A stretch of 64,000 nucleotides of DNA from Knoxdaviesia capensis. Taxonomy: Eukaryota > Ascomycota > Sordariomycetes > Microascales > Gondwanamycetaceae. Every line of letters starts with the position of its first letter. Position 1 is the stretch's first letter. The translations under genes were made by a program, and so were the position numbers. A model generated the notes under the pieces. The model saw only the letters and a program-made list of their open reading frames with translations, was not told where the DNA came from and searched no databases. Shown one piece after another: positions 34,988 to 46,200 of this stretch. The stretch covers positions 491,565 to 555,564 of the forward strand of contig LNGK01000006.1 of assembly GCA_001510575.1 (NCBI GenBank). The letters run 5' to 3'.

Positions 34988-36202
34988 ATTGGGCGACCAA
35001 AAGAGCGCTGGTGCCTAGAGAGTGAGTGGCTGGTTATGAATAACACCGTTCGATCGATACCGCGCAGCGCATAAAAAAATGAAGCCCACTGCGACGCATG
35101 CAGGCACTGAAGCCGAGGCCGCCAAAAGCGGAAGAAGATCTGGAGATATACGGGCGGAGAGAAAGACGTATGACACAAGGTCGGGAAGAAACCGGCGGAG
35201 GACGGAAGAGTCCCCAAGGCGAAGATTCAAGGTCGTAACGTGGACGTTTGTTGGCACGATTTGCTTGGTCAGGGAAGATTCTCGGCACCTGCACGATAAA
35301 GCGATAAGCCCAGTAAAACGGCAGGAGGGACCGACAGGCAAAAACAAGGCAAGGGCTCGAAAATGGGAAGCGACCAAGAAAAAAAAAGATTATATGGCAT
35401 ATAATGCGGGAACCACACGTCGCTTGCGGATTCTGAGACAACGAGATCACGAGATGAAGCGAGAAAAGATACAGAAACAGAGGGAAAATTTCGAAACGGC
35501 CGGAATGGGAATGCGAAAGGGAGGGACGGAGGGTTAAGCAAAAAAGAAAGAGCAGAAGCTTGCGCAAGAAAAAAGAAACTTGGGGACCACCGAGACAAGT
35601 GATCGACGGGGCCAACCTGAACCGGGAAGAATCTGGGATCACACAGCCGAAAGATATTGTGGGTGCGAGTCCCGAATAGAGAGGGAAAGATAAAGAACAG
35701 GAAGAACAGAAGAAAAAGAAAAGAATGTGAAAATTTCTAAAAAGAGAGGGGAATGGGGAAGAGGCACAGCGAGACAGAGAAGAAGGGCGAGAAGGGAAAA
35801 AGAAAAAAGGCGAGATAAAAATCTCTATAAATGAATCCAATATAGGTCCCGGCTGTATGTGCGAATGGCTGTGTATTACCCTTTCGGAAGATAGGACAAG
35901 ACGAACTAGCAAGGATGGGCCGACAACACAATGTGAGAGAGGGAAACAATATATTCGAGCAATCTACGGGTTCAGGGAAGCCGTGGATATCGTTCAGACG
36001 CAGTATAAGTTGGCGGGGAGGGGAGTCCGTGATCATATGTGTACTGTATATATCGTGATCGACTACGACGAGATAAGGAGATGGATGCACTTCATTTAAA
36101 TGGTTCTATATATCCGCCGGATCTGGTCCATATGCATGTCTCTGGTGTGTGTCTCCGCACCTGATGCCGGAACGGTCTGTCTGCTCGGACATACAGCCAG
36201 AA

Positions 36203-36206
<4 letters not shown>

Positions 36207-36233
<27 letters not shown>
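36207..36233. repeat. (GA)n microsatellite
   Basis: An uninterrupted AG/GA run of about 27 bp. It is polypurine on + and polypyrimidine on the strand that would be the GTPase sense. Confidence 0.9.
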
Positions 36234-36239
<6 letters not shown>

Positions 36240-38494
36240 CAGAGCTCTTCTCGTCCTCGCGTAGAGTCCCCACCACCACTAACCAATGCGGCGAAACAAT
36301 CAAGACCCCAAGCTTGCTCATTTCTCTGACACCACCCTGGGGGCATTGGACTAGGCCCTTCTCGTTCTCTTACATCGATCATCCATCCATCCACCCACCA
36401 CCACACAGACACTCGGACGCACGCCTCCCGGACGCCCGTGTGCCTTCTTTCTTCCTCTTCCTCACTGCCACTGGCTCTGCTTCTCTCACATGCTTGCTTT
36501 GTCTCTCACTCTATGTACTGTATGCACTCTGCCTCTCTCTCTTTGTTCGTCGTCCTCCGCTTCTCTCGGTCTATGTCCCGTCTCTCTCTCTCTGTCTCTC
36601 TCCCTCTCCATGGTGTGGTGGACCCATACGCGCAAAAAGGAAGCAGAGAGCCCACCCAAGCTGAACGGTCACGCTTGGAGTCATCAGCTCTTCAAGTTAT
36701 CGCAAAAAGGTAATTAAATGCTCACAGCTCTTCACACACACACACACACGCAAACATCTCATTTTAAAATTCACTCCCGAGAGCGCCCAATAGCCAACGC
36801 TACTGCGAGCTCTTTAACTCGGAAAGGGGTCCAAGCTGTCCAAGCTGTCCGAGTATCCCTCCCTGACACGTAACCGTCCCCTGCCATGCCCACTTAGCAT
36901 CAAAGAGCTCTTGATGTGAACGTACGAATCTGGTTTTTTTTTTTTGCTGCTCTTGTTTCATAAACCCCCTCGTCTTCCTCTCTCCCCCCCCTTGGATCAT
37001 TGAGGTACGCATACGGCTTAGTTTCCCACATTGTGCAGAGCCCACCCATGCCGTGTTACTCAGAGACTTGCATGTGGCATGTTTGGAATCCGCGAGAAGA
37101 AAGAAAAGGAAGAGAAGTATTCGGCTTGTTCCCGACGAACAAAAAGGATGATCTGTTTCGGTGTAACGTGGCCGACGCGCTGTGATTTTTCTTCGAGGCC
37201 TTGATGAATTTCACTTGGAACTTGGGGGAAATGGCGTGCATCAGAGTCACAAATCTGCGCCGTGCGAAAGAGGCAATATACCAGACACTCATGCGCCCGG
37301 GGGAACAGCTGAAGCCATCCCAGCCCTCTCTTTACACGCTTATGTGCATTCGCCATCTCCTGTATGCGCAACACAGTAGTCGCTTCATGCACCTAGACGA
37401 AACAATTTTCCTATTGGAACCCCAGCCTGTGGTTGTTCACCATTGTTACCCGGCCTCTCTCCTATGCGATGCGTGTATCTTCACTCTCCTCGCACGATCG
37501 CGACTCTGGTGGCACACGCACGCGTTCACCCACACGCGTGAAATTACCATCACAGACCTCACTGAGGGTTTAACCCCTCTCTTTTGCTCTGTCCATTCCG
37601 TGCAATTGCATGTCCACCACCAGTTCCACCTAAACCTTCCATCCAACCTAATCAAACTCTCGTACACCGCCCGAAGGGTATACAGCGAAGAGCCGACTAC
37701 TACTACACCGAAGAAAACCAACATCGCTTCTCGTTCAATCTCTGTTTCCTGATGGAGTGAGTGGAGAAGACCTTGCGAGAGGGAAAAAAAAAAGTTTGTA
37801 CATGCTGCATTAGCTTCACGCGGCTCTGATGCGTGAAAGGCGGTGAATGCAACATTGGCACCCGCGTTGACACTTCCCGCAAGCTGTCGGTAGCCAGTGG
37901 TTTGCTCACCACTGCGCAGACTTGTGCGTGAATCATATGGAGGCGGCGATAAGCCCGTGGATGTGGTGATTCATACGGCCTGAGTGATTCATGGTTCTGG
38001 GCTGCTTTGGTGGGACAAACTGCCAGCCTGGTGGAATAAAAAAAAAAAAACGCCGTCTGTCTATCTCCACCACACTCCGAACCGGCAAGACTGGACTTAT
38101 ATACGAGTACAGTACTGTACATGCGAAGGGCCGCCTCCATATTTCTCTCGCACCCGGCTTACACCACCTAGATCAAATAGATTTCGCTTCGACTGCAGCC
38201 ACGAGCTTCTTTTCGATGCAATCCATTATGATGCACTGGCACTGCTTGATAGAATGACGGCTCGATGGGGAGGGACGCCAGCCGAATGATCTCCGGGCCT
38301 GCCTCGTCCCCAGAAACCAACATGCCGCACTAGACACTTGATAAATTAATTCCCGCCATCATTACCGGTGATGTTTTACTGGCAGGGCGCGCGGGCGCAG
38401 GTGGTTGGAATTCGAGAAGTCGTCCCTAAACTGCCACGGTCGATGTACCTGGGGCTTGATGGGTTCTCTGCGCTGAGAGATTGAGAGCATGCCA

Positions 38495-38496
<2 letters not shown>

Positions 38497-38539
<43 letters not shown>
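38497..38539. repeat. (CT)n microsatellite, about 21 units
   Basis: 43 bp of uninterrupted CT dinucleotides in a gene-free region. It is among the longest perfect simple repeats in the window. Confidence 0.95.
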
Positions 38540-38545
<6 letters not shown>

Positions 38546-40195
38546 GTGCTGGCTTGCTTCATCTGGGGCGAACTGCTCAGCTAGAAATCGAATGCTTCCT
38601 TCGTCTCCTTAGACACATCGGTCCGGATAGATTAGATCAGGGTGGTTCCCGACAACCCAGAACTCCGCTTTCACCAGTTTCGTCTCAAGTCCTGGTTCGT
38701 TCTTATTCTCCTGTGTTTCAGTTTTCCGATGTAACTCCAAACTCGCCCCTGGTATTCAGGGTAAAAATTACCAGATAGTCAAAATCGCTCGTCAACTCCC
38801 TTTTCTTTCCGTCTCCCCCCCCCTGGTCTGATTTCCGTGTCTCCCATGTCGTCCCAAAGTTTCCAGTGTTCTAATTTTTCAACCGGAACGCCTGGTCGTC
38901 CCGCCTCCGGGCGGCCGGTGTCAACACGGGAGGACCCACTCAGGACCGATGTCCGGATGTGACCTGGTATAAGGAGTGTGATGGAGCCAAACTCTTTATT
39001 CCTATGATTCCGACCTACCTGCATACTGCATAGAGGAATCAAAGGATTCACGGGAAGAAGGCCGTATCTTTTTTTTTCTCTGGTGGCTGAATCTTTCGAC
39101 CTTCGCATTAACGAGCATTTCCCCCTGTGTTCAAGGCATGGCCAATGCAGGCCCGCATGAGAGATGCTGAAATCACAGGTCACTGCGATGTGTGTTTGTG
39201 CCATATATCTGTTCATGCAAGAAGGAAGTGATAAGTGTGCTATCAACTATCATCAATCATCATCGTCATCAGGGTTGCGGAACCCTCCTTGTCTGGTGAT
39301 AACCTTAGAAACTCTGCAAGTGTCTTCCGGGAATGGCTCGTCATCAGTAGTGCGCACATGGACTAACTTATTTTGCTCTTATCTTCGAGCCAGGGTGGAA
39401 CTAAGGTCTTCTTGTGAAGATATCTTGCTCTGCGGGCTCCAAACCGGCGGCCGGACTTAAACTGTAAACGGTCTGAGCACCCCCAGAGGTTGTGGCTGGT
39501 TGGCTTCGCTGGACTGCACTTCTATGGTAACCCACGTAACCCGAACTTGCTGTCTTGATGAATGTCAGGAAGTGGCCGGATATGTGCATTGTCATGGTGT
39601 TATATTCTCGCCAGTTCAGTTCCTTAATACAAGCTTCCAATGCCTGCCCCTATCTCCCTCATATGCAGGCCACCGGCTAGGATTTCCATGCATCCGGTCG
39701 ATGTTCTCCTCATTCACATCCTCCCCTTTTGCGCTCTTCTCCTCTCCGATCAGTATCTTGTCTGCTGAAAGTCCGAGGGGGACAAACCCCCTCCCTCCCT
39801 CTTCAGTCCCTGGATACTCAACTAAGAGTCCACGAAGCCAACCCTTCTCAGTAGCCCCTTCGCAGATCATCTCTTCTCGCACCACGAGAGATCCTAGATC
39901 AAAAAACGTGCTGCCATGTGTCTGTCTGTCCCTGACCTCGGATCCTGCACTCTCAGCGTAGATAGGCACAACACTAACTCTATATACCGTATATACGTGT
40001 GTGGCTGGCCACTGGCGACCGAATTGCAGATTCCAAGAACCCCTCCTCTCTGTGTCTCTTCGTCGTTGGTGATCTTGTCGAGCGTGTCGGTCCGGGATGG
40101 CGACAGAACGGCTCCGACCCATGATTGGCACAGGCATACTATTCACCGGAGCGAGTTGGATTGAACTATATTATGGATGGGGTTGAACTAAAAAA

Positions 40196-40214
40196 ATAAT
40201 AATAATAATAATAA
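40196..40214. repeat. (AAT)n microsatellite
   Basis: About six AAT units following an A run, about 155 bp downstream of the methyltransferase stop (minus strand). Confidence 0.85.
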
Positions 40215-40337
40215 ACCGTGAATAAGAGATGATTTATAAAAATAGAGGCGCCCGAATTCTTCTCGTTGAAACCCATTCTTCGCTGTTGATTAACATGTCT
40301 CTCGTCAACTCACTTAATCCCCGTTTTGACCTCAATC

Positions 40338-40372
40338 CCCAACCCCAACCCTAATACAAACCCTAGCCCTAG
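40338..40372 (-). other. Degenerate telomere-like G-tract element in the methyltransferase 3' end
   Basis: In the minus (mRNA) sense the stop codon TAG is part of TAGGGCTAGGG. This is followed by TTTGTATTAGGG and then TTGGGGTTGGGG. That gives five G-tracts of 3-4 within about 35 nt, enough for a G-quadruplex, beginning at the stop codon itself. Confidence 0.7.
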
Positions 40373-41337
40373 TTCTCCGCCGGCTTCGTCGCCGTATACA
40401 CCACATACTTCCAGTGATCCCGCCCAACGTACCCCCGAGCTCCGGCGACAGTGTTAATAAAGTGCTTCTGCAGCCCAAACAACCGCACAAAGAAACACGG
40501 CACCACGGCCAAAACGTAGAACAACCGCTGCAGCGGCCGCACATTCACCGACAGGTCCTCCTCCGACACGACCGTGAACCCCGCCCCGCGGAGCAACTCG
40601 CCGAACAGGCCGTGGTGGGCGCGCTGGTGCGTCGGCATCGCCGCAAACGTGTTCACGTCGCGCATGTCTTTCGCCAGCACCGCGTCGGGGACGGCCGCCG
40701 CCGCCGCCGTTGGTGGTGTTGTCGCGGAAGGCTCGGCGGATGGGGAAGAGGCGAGCAGGTCGTGCTCGTACTCGAACAGCACCACGCGGCCCCCGGGCTT
40801 CAGCACGCGGAAGAACCCCGCAAGCACCGCCTCCGGGTCGGTCGCGTGCACGAGCGTCTCCATGGTGTACACGGCATCCAGCGAGCCCGCGGCCAGCGAC
40901 TCGAGGTGGTGGTAGTCCATGTGCGCCGCCTGCACGCTCCCGCCCACCGCCTCGAGCTCTGCGCGCGCCGCATCCGCCGACGCCCGCGCCAGGGACACGT
41001 GGCGCTCGACCACGTCGATCGCCGTGACGTGCACGCGGCCCTCGCGCGCAACGTACACGGCCACGTGGCCTGCGCCGCACCCGGCGTCCAGCACGCGCGC
41101 CCCCGGGGATACCGCCAGCGCGCTGAGCAGCTTGGCTTCCATGCGCCGCAGCGCCGCGCTCACCGGGAACGGCCAGTGCGTGTCGGCCGGCCACAGGCCG
41201 TAGTGCCGTGTGTCGCCGAGTACCAGCCGGTAGCCCAGGCGCGATTCGAGGCTGGCGTAGTATGACTGCAGGGCCGGGTTGTCGTTGATTATCGGTGCCG
41301 TGGTGGCCGGTGGGGCCGGTGGTGGTGGAGTGGCCAT
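40369..41337 (-). CDS. SAM-dependent methyltransferase (Erg6/UbiE-like class I)
   Basis: Single exon, 322 aa. After a Pro/Ala-rich N-terminus comes a sterol/tocopherol methyltransferase-like start (ALQSYYASLESRLGYRLVLG, HYGLWP). Class I motif I is VLDAGCGAGHVAVYVA (82-97) and the acidic ribose-binding residue is Asp108 (VTAIDVVERH). Motif II lies near DAVYTMETLVHATD and motif III is VLKPGGRVVLFEY (178-190). The C-terminal part is hydrophobic (LFYVLAVVPCFFVRLFGL), suggesting a lipid or membrane-associated small-molecule substrate. Sterol C24-methyltransferases are longer (about 375 aa) and have different substrate motifs, so this is probably a natural-product or quinone-type C/O-methyltransferase. 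The gene is followed at the stop codon by a G-rich telomere-like element. Substrate unknown. Confidence 0.9.
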   Translation of the reverse strand: MATPPPPAPPATTAPIINDNPALQSYYASLESRLGYRLVLGDTRHYGLWPADTHWPFPVSAALRRMEAKLLSALAVSPGARVLDAGCGAGHVAVYVAREGRVHVTAIDVVERHVSLARASADAARAELEAVGGSVQAAHMDYHHLESLAAGSLDAVYTMETLVHATDPEAVLAGFFRVLKPGGRVVLFEYEHDLLASSPSAEPSATTPPTAAAAAVPDAVLAKDMRDVNTFAAMPTHQRAHHGLFGELLRGAGFTVVSEEDLSVNVRPLQRLFYVLAVVPCFFVRLFGLQKHFINTVAGARGYVGRDHWKYVVYTATKPAEN

Positions 41338-42167
41338 TTGCGGTGGTGGCGAGCTGGTATTGGATGAAATCCCGATGCAATTTCAGCCGGTGACACTGCC
41401 TGGCATCGAGAAAAGTGTCGGTCGAGAGTCAATGGGTGTTGGTGATGATGGTTGCCAAGTTCCTGTGCTAATGCCTTACCAACACAGATTCGACAAAATT
41501 GCAATGACGCAGCCCTGCTGCTGAGGTCATCCGCGGGTTTCGCGTCTATACGAACGTCAGGCACGAGAGGGGCTTGATCTTGCCAGAAATTCGGCGAGGA
41601 TTTTTTCACATTCAGGAACTTAGGAGAAGATTATCACGAGTCTCCTAGATGACGAACATTCAATTCTGACACACGGCGGCGACCGATGATTCCACGCAAC
41701 GAATATGAACAACCCTGGTTCCCGATGTATATATTAACCCAAAGCCGAAGCAAAAGAAAGAAAGAAACCTCAATATATAGCCCAGATATGATCCATGAAG
41801 AGAGGGAAAGGAAAAAAAATAAACCAACAACAGTGAAATGAATGACATGCAAAGGAAGGAAAAAGTGAACCGGAAGCTCGTATGTACGTATTTCCGCCAG
41901 ACCGACAGAAAACAGATATGTGTGACTGGATGATAGATACGCCCAAGATTACAGTCGGAGTCTTGGTAAATGAACGACAGAGAACCAAATGAGATGTATC
42001 GGCTCGTCCAAAGAAGAAGATGCAAGAAAAAAAAACATGTGCAAGTCTATGAAACCCATTAAAACAGCGTCGTCTTCGCTGACGGCATTCTTCCGAAAAG
42101 AACACAAGAAAACCCCAGAAAACTGGGAGCGGATGTGATTTGTACGTCGACGGATTGGCATATCCGT
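41338..42167. promoter_or_regulatory. Methyltransferase upstream region and GH128 3' flank
   Basis: 830 bp. On the minus strand it is TTTC/TTTT-rich from about 41750 to 42110, translating as Phe/Leu-rich pseudo-proteins that are not credible. No gene is supported. Confidence 0.5.
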
Positions 42168-43292
42168 CTATACCGCCGCAGCTCCGAGGAGCAGCAAGCT
42201 GATGGCGACAGGCACAACCAGCAGGCCGAACGCTCCCCCCGGGGTCTTCAACGCAGGCGCGGCGCTGGTATCACCCGAGGTTGGCAGCACGCCGGTCGCC
42301 TTGTTGCCCAGGTACCACGAGCCGATATCGGTCAGGTTACCGTCGTTGTTCAAGAACACGGCGTTGGCGCCCACATTGCTGGTCTGCGACCGGAACGCGC
42401 CAAAGTACGAGTAGCGCTGCACCTCCGACAGACGGTCGAGGTACTCGGAGCTGGTGTTGTAGAAGGCCTGCGACGTCTCCAGCGACTGGTGGGCGTAGGC
42501 GTACTCGGTCACCCAGATCGTCGAGTTCGGGAAGCTGAACGGTGTTGGCAGAACATCGGAGCATTTGTTAGCGGGCTATGTGACTGACTTTCGCGGGTGA
42601 TCACCCTGGGTGGCAGCTGGATTGGCACTGAAGCGAATCATCCCATGAACCGGCACGGTTTTTACTTACACAGCAAGGCGCTCGCCGATGTGGCTGGCTA
42701 GGCCCTCAAAGTTATCGTACCAGTGCACCGGCAGGAAGTCGTACGTGCAGTTCTTCTTGACGGTGTCGGTGCTGATCAGGGCCGAGCAGTTGCCCATGAA
42801 CTGTTTCAGCCATGTGAGGCCGTACGGGGCGCCGGTGCAGGCGGGCAGCCCGACGCGAATACCCATATCCTGCAGTGGGATCATGTTGGCAACCCAGCCA
42901 CGCGCGCCGAGGGCCGGCGACACATCGCTACCACCCGACGAGCCGCTGCCATCGGGCTCGTTGTAGCTCAGCACGTGGGTGATGTTGATGCCACGTTGCT
43001 GCACGAGCTTCTTGACGCTGTCTCGGAACGACGTGTTGTCCGGGTTCTTCTGGTCCAGACCCCACATCATGGGCACGAACTCAAACCGCTCCTGCGAAAT
43101 GTCCTCGTACGCCGCCGACGGGTCCGGCGTGTAGTTGTAGTACCATGTTAGGTCGGAATCGTCTTGCACCCAGATCTTGTTGTCCTGTGGGTATTTGGCG
43201 TCTGGAACGTAGACCAATCCGCGTTTGTCCGATTTGGTTTGGGCGGCGGCAAGCGATGCTGACGCCGCGAGGAGGAGGACTTGCGGCAACAT
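42168..43292 (-). CDS. GH128 (Asl1-like) beta-1,3-glucanase, probably GPI-anchored
   Basis: Exons 43292-42670 and 42534-42168, 329 aa; the intron runs from GTAAGT to TTCAG. A signal peptide occupies residues 1-17 (MLPQVLLLAASASLAAA). I chose this ATG over more upstream frames because of it. The catalytic-core hallmarks are RGLVYVPD, FVPMMWG (72-78) and SYNEPD, with acid/base Glu112. HWYDN (190-194) and WVTEYAY follow, the latter with nucleophile Glu218, rebuilt next to the splice junction. Several N-glycosylation sequons (NTS, NIT, NCS, NCT, NST, NTS) occur. The C-terminus has a short Ser/Thr/Ala region and then a hydrophobic tail (LLVVPVAISLLLLGAAAV) with no charged end, typical of a GPI-attachment signal. 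Expected role is cell-wall beta-1,3-glucan hydrolysis or remodelling at the plasma membrane/wall. Confidence 0.92.
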
Positions 43293-46200
43293 GGCCGAGA
43301 GGTGTTGTCTTTCCTGACTTGTCTGTTGCTTTATGTGTCTGTTGTTTTTGGTGTTCGCCCGCTTTCTAGACAATGGCGTAAGCTCGTTGCTCCCAGCGAA
43401 AAAAAAACAACAACTGTCGTTCAGGGATAGCTGTGGAACAATGCAACACAGCCCACTTTTACACCAAGTAATTTCAGAGGCTCCGCGCCGCGTCCGAGAA
43501 AGGGAAGAAAACAAATGAAGGAATGACGGTACGGCAGTTGCTATGGACGGACAATGAGAGCTAGAAGCCGCGCAGATTCAGATTGGACGTTCCGGAAAAG
43601 AAGTTGACGATCGTATCAAGGGATCCGGTTCGAAAAGGGGATGGAAGTTCGAGATAACGAGAGGACGGGTTTCAGCGGATCGAACGGCTTGTTTCCAGGT
43701 GGATTGCAAATCGATTGGAATGTCTGAGCGAGTGTATGGGTTAGAAGGATTCCTGATCGAACTGGCTGATTGAACCGACTTCCAGTGGAAAGAGAAGCAA
43801 GGAGAGGAAGAAGAGAAAAGACTGGAGAGGGAAGGAGAAAAAAAAAGGCAATGCAAAAGGAACTGAGAGAAAGCATCAACTAACCGTGAAGGGGGAGGAG
43901 GGCCAAGCTGGAAATATAGGTAACTATTACAAAGTGTACCCAAAATACGAGAGAGCTCGGACGTGTTAGCCTGTATCGGGGAATTGGAGATCTTCAGCGG
44001 CCCAAGGACGCCAATGCAGACTCGTTTGCACTGGACCACAATTCGGTTAGAAGAATTCGGCGGCGACAATGGCCAGGAATGGAGACGACGAGAGGACTGT
44101 CGGAAGATTATAAGAAATGGTCAACCGCCAGCTGGACTAATTCCCGATAGACGGCGAGCCGGTGCTCAAATATTGGCTGCTGAACGGGATTGGAACTCTC
44201 GTGCTGAAGCGTAGCGTCGCAACTGATACAACATTGGGAGCCCGGGCGGGATTTAAAACTGCATCAGAACTTGGCGGGAACAAGCACTAAGATGGCATCA
44301 GTTCGTATTTTGGGCGGTTGAGGCGAAATCTGGTACGTCGGTTGCATGTATGATGGAGAAGCGAGGTCAACGACGTTGGAGATAGCAGAGCAACCCAACA
44401 ACATCGAGTGTGCTGTTGTATGAGATACTGTTATCGCGGACCGACTCACTCCATCACTGTTCCATTATATAACCCGTCCATCCATCCATACATATGCACT
44501 CGTTCAGCCCATCCGAAAAAGTACCACCGCCGCTTGTTGAACCGGACAATTCCACGGTTGGCGATGCATTGTTGCTGCCGCTCGTTTTTCTTTGCCTGTT
44601 TGAGGTGAAGTTCCGGTGGTGGTGGCTGGTTCACGCCGTCTGTCCGTCCGTTTGGCCAAGTCAAGTATGCATTACCACCAGAACCCACAAACACTTGGGT
44701 TCCACTTGGCGAGACGGCCACACGTGTTTTGTTCTTCTTTTTTTTTTTTTTTTTTCTTAGTGATGGTGGTAAGAATGCACGCTGTAGCTCCCGTTGATGC
44801 CGCCGTTTGCCGTTATGGTTCAGCTAAAAGGAGTGCCAGCGTTGGTCTTCGGGGTTTCGTTCCTTTGCGTGCCTTTTTGTGTGTGTGGTACTTGCTCTTA
44901 GTGGATTCCGGTGACCCCTCCGTGAAGGCAAACTAGACCCTGGTTGGCGGCTGTGTTGGCCAAGGCCTAGTTTGCGACGGGCTCAGGGGAGAATCTTCGC
45001 GTCGGGAATGGGCTCTAGCCTAAGGACCGGAAATTACACAGCGTTTGTTAGTGTTCGAGGTTTTTGTGCACGTTATTCCCAAGAATTGTTCTCCTCAGGA
45101 ATTGACTGCAGTGGTGATCTTGACTTCATAACGAGAACGCCACCAGTATTATATGATCGCATTTCCAACCGAGTTGCAGATGATTGCGTGGGAGGGATGG
45201 TGGCTTCCTTCTTGAAGGCTGAACAAGCAATGATAACAGGTTTCTTTTGACCATACCGTGGCGCTAAGGTGCCGTGAAAAGGAGACCATCACTCATTAAC
45301 AGGGCGAATACGGGCTGAAAATGGGCCCCCTCCAAAGATCAATAGACTGGGTAGGCTGGGTTCTAGACCAAATTGAGGTGAGATTACGAAGGAATTTTCA
45401 CTTCAAAAACCAAATATCGTTTACCACAGTAGCATTGAATTGGTCTTCCAGCTCTCCCGAAGGACCTGATCTTTCGTCCGGGACCGCCAAACCGTCAACA
45501 GAAATGGTCAGCAAACCGAGAGATACCCTCGCATTTTGGGTTGGAATAGGAAACCATCCCGCACGTACCGTCATCCATTGGCAGATTCCAAGTGTCGAGG
45601 TAAAAACGCAACAAAAGAAGGTTCTTATCAGGAGTGTCATGAGTGGGCGTAGCTTCGATGCTCGGAGACAAACGATCTGATTTCCGGCATGATGACAATC
45701 TCGATGTGGATGAAGGTGGAATAAGGATGGTTACGCCGACCTTTTGCTGTCTGTCCTGTCTTCCATCAAAGGAACTTCCCACAAAACTATGGAGATTACA
45801 TTACATACTTGCCCTATGCATCTAGCGAGGCTGCTGAATGGCAATTGCAACTCTTGATCGCTCCTGCTCGTTTGTCGTATTAGGGTTTAGGGCTGCTCAG
45901 ATAATATCGGTTGTTCCAACATCACATATCCGTCCCAGTTTGGACGGTTTCCCACATGGTGTTCGTTCATCTTGCTTCTCAACCCTTTTCCTTTCGTGGC
46001 TCCGTTCTTAACAGCGAGTTGAAGCGTGCGTCTGGGCGGGATTTGCTGTGGCTTCGATTGCCTGTCCCTATTCTGGCTGCATAAGTTACGCACACTATAC
46101 CTCATGCACCAAGCTTCGTCTCATGTCGCGTTTGCACTTGTCGGTATACAGCTTAGCACCCCGAAGATCCCCATCGCGGCCGGATGGATCAGGAAATGCT

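Larger units (their letters stand above)
34988..40368. other. 5.4-kb gene-poor interval upstream of the GTPase gene
   Basis: From about 35000 to 35900 the minus strand is strongly pyrimidine-rich, fitting a long GTPase promoter/leader. From about 36360 to 36610 the + strand is pyrimidine-rich. It contains (GA)n at 36207-36233, a CA run near 36736-36750, a 14-bp palindrome at 38107-38120, (CT)n at 38497-38539 and (AAT)n at 40196-40214. The longest frames (for example 37204-37752 on + and 35034-35912 on -) are low-complexity or motif-free. No gene is supported. Confidence 0.5.

Noticed and set aside
35034..35912. 292-codon minus-strand frame rich in Phe/Ser/Leu
   Set aside because: The translation simply mirrors pyrimidine-rich leader DNA upstream of the GTPase gene.
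37204..37752. ATG-started + strand frame of about 182 codons in the 35-40 kb interval
   Set aside because: No family motif, mixed composition, no supporting splice or neighbour evidence; likely a chance frame.
42666..43514. Upstream extension of the GH128 frame to 43514
   Set aside because: The extension lies before a perfect signal peptide starting at 43292 and is low-quality sequence.
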